64,000 nt of DNA from JAWKRB01 sp041389885. Its GTDB lineage: Bacteria > Myxococcota_A > Polyangia > Polyangiales > Ga0077539. A program made the position numbers and the translations under genes. Below the pieces are notes generated by a model that saw only the letters and a program-made list of their open reading frames with translations, did no database searches and had not been told where the DNA came from. How positions within the stretch are numbered: position 1 is the stretch's first letter; every line of letters starts with the position of its first letter. Positions 62,366 to 64,000 of this stretch are shown piece after piece. The DNA lies in contig JAWKRB010000028.1 in NCBI GenBank assembly GCA_041389885.1, positions 43,140-107,139 on the forward strand, written 5' to 3'.

Positions 62366-62707
62366 TCAGACGACGGGCGCGGGCTTCTTCGGACGCTTTC
62401 GCGACGCGAGGCCGAGCGCGATGAGCCAGTCCTTTCGGCGGATCAACTGCCGCGCGATGGTGGACCACTCCTCGCACCAGACCCGCAACACCCGCAGCGC
62501 CGCATCGCGCTCCGCGAGGGACTGCTCGCGCGAAGCCTTCGCCGCTTCGTCCTTCTCGGCGTCCACAGGCTGATACGAGGTGGCGGTCTTGAGCAGCGCC
62601 CGCACCCGCGCGCGCTCCTCGGGGGTGATCCCGCGCGCGGCAAGGGTGCGCGAGGCGGGTTGTTCGCTCTTCGGGAGCGCGTCGAGTTTGTCGAGGGGGA
62701 TAGGCAT
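62366..62707 (-). CDS. conserved hypothetical protein
   Basis: A 113-residue highly charged helical protein ('MPIPLDKLDALPKSEQPASRTLAARGITPEERARVRALLKTA', 'DAALRVLRVWCEEWSTIARQLIRRKDWLIALGLASRKR'). The W-x-x-EW...IxRRxxLIxLGLA block resembles small proteins repeated in many myxobacterial genomes. Function unknown. The ATG at 62705-62707 is chosen over a longer frame whose extension is low-complexity Arg/Gly. Confidence 0.7.
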   Translation of the reverse strand: MPIPLDKLDALPKSEQPASRTLAARGITPEERARVRALLKTATSYQPVDAEKDEAAKASREQSLAERDAALRVLRVWCEEWSTIARQLIRRKDWLIALGLASRKRPKKPAPVV

Positions 62708-63120
62708 CGTGGCTCGGTCGCGTCTCTCTCCGCCCCCTCCTCTCCCCCTCCTCCCTCCCTCCCGCGTCCCCCGCGAATGAGATCCCCGCGTCCCGCCACG
62801 ACGTCGCTGCCCCGATGCACGCGCGGCCGCGTTCCTCGCGGCCCTCCACCGCGTCGCGCCCTGCAACGCTCGCGGCCACGGCCCGCGCGTCCCGCCCTGC
62901 CGTCACGCCACGCGGCCCACTTGGACGCGGTACGGGCGGCCCGTTGCTGTCGCCCAATCCTCTGCGGCCCAGGCGGTTGCGACACGCGCGCCCCTCTCGC
63001 AGGGATCGCGCGCAGCCTCGTCGCAGGCTGAGAGGAAGCACGGTGGGCCCGCCACGCAGCGGCGGTGACCGCAGCGCAGAGAGCGACGTGATGAAGGAGC
63101 GCACGCAAAACGACCGACCG
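62708..63120. other. low-complexity non-coding stretch
   Basis: About 410 bp of C-rich and G-rich low-complexity DNA next to the repeat block. Long frames on both strands here give only Arg/Pro/Ser-rich nonsense. I see no gene. Confidence 0.5.
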
Positions 63121-63443
63121 AGGCGCGGGGAGCGGCGCGGTGAAAGGACGCATGGATCGCGGCCGACCAGGATGGGAGGAGGCGCGCGGCAGAAGAGCGC
63201 GAGGGCCGCGGCCGCGAGGGGTGTGGGGAGGGATGGGGTGGCGGGCCGCGAGGGTCGCGCCCGACCGGGGCGCGGGGAGCGGCGCGGTGGAAGAACGCGA
63301 GGGCAGCGGCTGCGAGGAGCGCGGCGACGCGAGGTAGTGGCAGAACGCGAGGGTTGCGGACGGGAGGGGCGCGGGGAGCGAGGTGGTGAAGGGACGCGCG
63401 GAACGCGGCCGGGAGGTACGCGGGGAGCGAGGTGCGCGTCGCC
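63121..63443. repeat. degenerate ~49-bp tandem repeat block
   Basis: About seven diverged units with a period near 49 bp. Each begins around GGCGCGGGGAGCG(G/A)(C/G) and contains GAACGCGAGGG or a variant and GCGGCCG(G/C)GAGG; units start near 63121, 63179, 63220, 63269, 63318, 63367 and 63416. The plus strand is strongly purine-biased (G/A-rich). No coding sense and no regular spacers. Confidence 0.65.
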
Positions 63444-63610
63444 ACCCCACACGCGCTGCAGCAGCGTCGCCCAGTCCCACGTCGTCAGACCCGCTCGCTG
63501 CACGGCCGCGACCCCCGCGGACCAGGCGCTCGCCTCGACCTCGCGACGCGCAGCGACGCTGCCATCGTGGCCTGTGGCGAGGGATAGGAGAGAGGGTCAG
63601 ACGGAGGGAG

Positions 63611-63647
63611 CTCCGCCCGACGCGCGCGAGGGCGTCGTCGGGCGGAG
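63611..63647 (-). terminator. hairpin terminator of secreted-protein gene
   Basis: CTCCGCCCGACG and CGTCGGGCGGAG form a perfect 12-bp stem with a 13-nt loop, starting 12 bp after the minus-strand stop at 63659. It is followed on the minus strand by a pyrimidine-rich CTCCCTCCGTCT. Confidence 0.65.
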
Positions 63648-63658
63648 ATCGGAGGGGA

Positions 63659-64000
63659 TCAGGGGACCTGGAAGCGCATGTTGTAGCGCATGCCGTCGCT
63701 CCGAAGGATCCCGTCGGAGAACACCAGGCCGACGCCGCGCGGCGTCGCGAGGCCGGTCAGGCGCGAGCCACGCTGCGCGGTGTCGAGCGGCCCGACGTTG
63801 GCGCCCACAATGTTTGGGATCACGCCGCGACAGTCGACGCCGATGCCCGAGCCGTCGTTGTTGCAGCCGACCTGCGCGCCGGTCTGCGCGCTGCGGACGT
63901 ACATCAACGGGTCGAAGTTGGCGTCGGTGCTGTAATAAGTCTGGCGACGGATGAAGAACGCGCCGGGGTCGCTGCGGCAGGTGCTGAAGAGCTGGGTCTG
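63659..64000 (-). CDS. C-terminal part of a secreted protein (PPC-like), start beyond window
   Basis: The last 113 codons of a gene entering from the right edge. They read '...LFSTCRSDPGAFFIRRQTYYSTDANFDPLMYVRSAQTGAQVGCNNDGSGIGVDCRG' and end 'VFSDGILRSDGMRYNMRFQVP'. Strand-rich with a Cys pair. The 'LMYVRS...VGCNNDGS' pattern resembles a pre-peptidase C-terminal (PPC) beta-sandwich domain of exported proteins. Too little is visible for a firm name. Confidence 0.6.
   Translation of the reverse strand, partial: QTQLFSTCRSDPGAFFIRRQTYYSTDANFDPLMYVRSAQTGAQVGCNNDGSGIGVDCRGVIPNIVGANVGPLDTAQRGSRLTGLATPRGVGLVFSDGILRSDGMRYNMRFQVP

Noticed and set aside
62815..63954. Long Arg/Gly/Pro-rich open frames at the right end on both strands
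   Set aside because: Low-complexity translation caused by GC bias and the tandem repeats; no domain, and it overlaps the real minus-strand gene.

Overview
The window is very GC-rich, gene-dense chromosomal DNA that looks like a myxobacterium (Myxococcota, probably Polyangia in the Sandaracinus/Sorangium direction). This is inferred from extreme G/C at third codon positions, many GTG starts, several lipoproteins whose lipid-attachment Cys is followed by an Asp/Val-rich linker, 'NCGxCG' Cys-rich surface proteins, and ordinary housekeeping genes (rho, fhs, ribF, menB). No rRNA, tRNA or CRISPR array was recognised.

Layout. 1-8 kb: core metabolism, mostly on the minus strand: menB (cut by the window edge), a PAP2 phosphatase, an acyl-CoA dehydrogenase with a palindromic operator, a GST, a CpdA-like phosphoesterase, fhs, a DUF389 membrane protein and a zinc-ribbon protein. 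8.1-12.8 kb: two divergent Cys-rich surface lipoprotein genes and a truncated secreted-protein gene. Between about 8.5 and 10.5 kb this stretch is full of apparent frameshifts. 12.8-17.9 kb: an outer-membrane barrel and a lipase-like lipoprotein. 18-25 kb: rho, a Crp/Fnr regulator, a GNAT acetyltransferase, a secreted hydrolase, a lipoprotein with a PPDK/PEP-synthase-like domain and a SUMF1-like protein. 25-30 kb: a SpoIIAA-like protein; a JmjC/cupin-4 oxygenase downstream of a small Tat-exported repeat peptide; and a sulfur operon (SQR-like flavoprotein, a DUF1641-TusE/DsrC fusion, DsrE2). 30-41 kb: a ClC channel with CBS domains, beta-propeller, LVIVD and di-haem lipoproteins, a cobalamin riboswitch driving a lone surface lipoprotein, and tail-collar-like lipoproteins. 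40.7-43 kb: ribF and small membrane proteins.

43-48 kb holds a three-gene run (ABC-like AAA ATPase, TOPRIM-like protein, SF1 helicase) that looks like an uncharacterised anti-phage module. 48-53.2 kb is ordinary again: a short-chain dehydrogenase with its TetR regulator and paired operators, a lipoprotein, SRPBCC, EF-hand, a P450 and a membrane protein.

53.2-62.1 kb is an accessory island. It contains a 341-bp MITE-like inverted-repeat element, an AbiEii-type nucleotidyltransferase with a 65-residue partner, a complete ISAs1-like insertion sequence with 15-bp terminal repeats, the TcmP/DUF5131 'three-Cys-motif' pair, and an inactive-STAND-like TPR protein translationally coupled to a ComEC-like metallo-beta-lactamase. 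The window ends with a small conserved protein, a ~49-bp degenerate tandem repeat block and the C-terminus of a secreted protein.

The best candidates for undescribed biology are the 43-48 kb ATPase/TOPRIM/helicase operon, the iSTAND/MBL pair at 59-62 kb, and the Tat-exported TDSD...GRGR repeat peptide next to a JmjC oxygenase at 25.5-27.1 kb.
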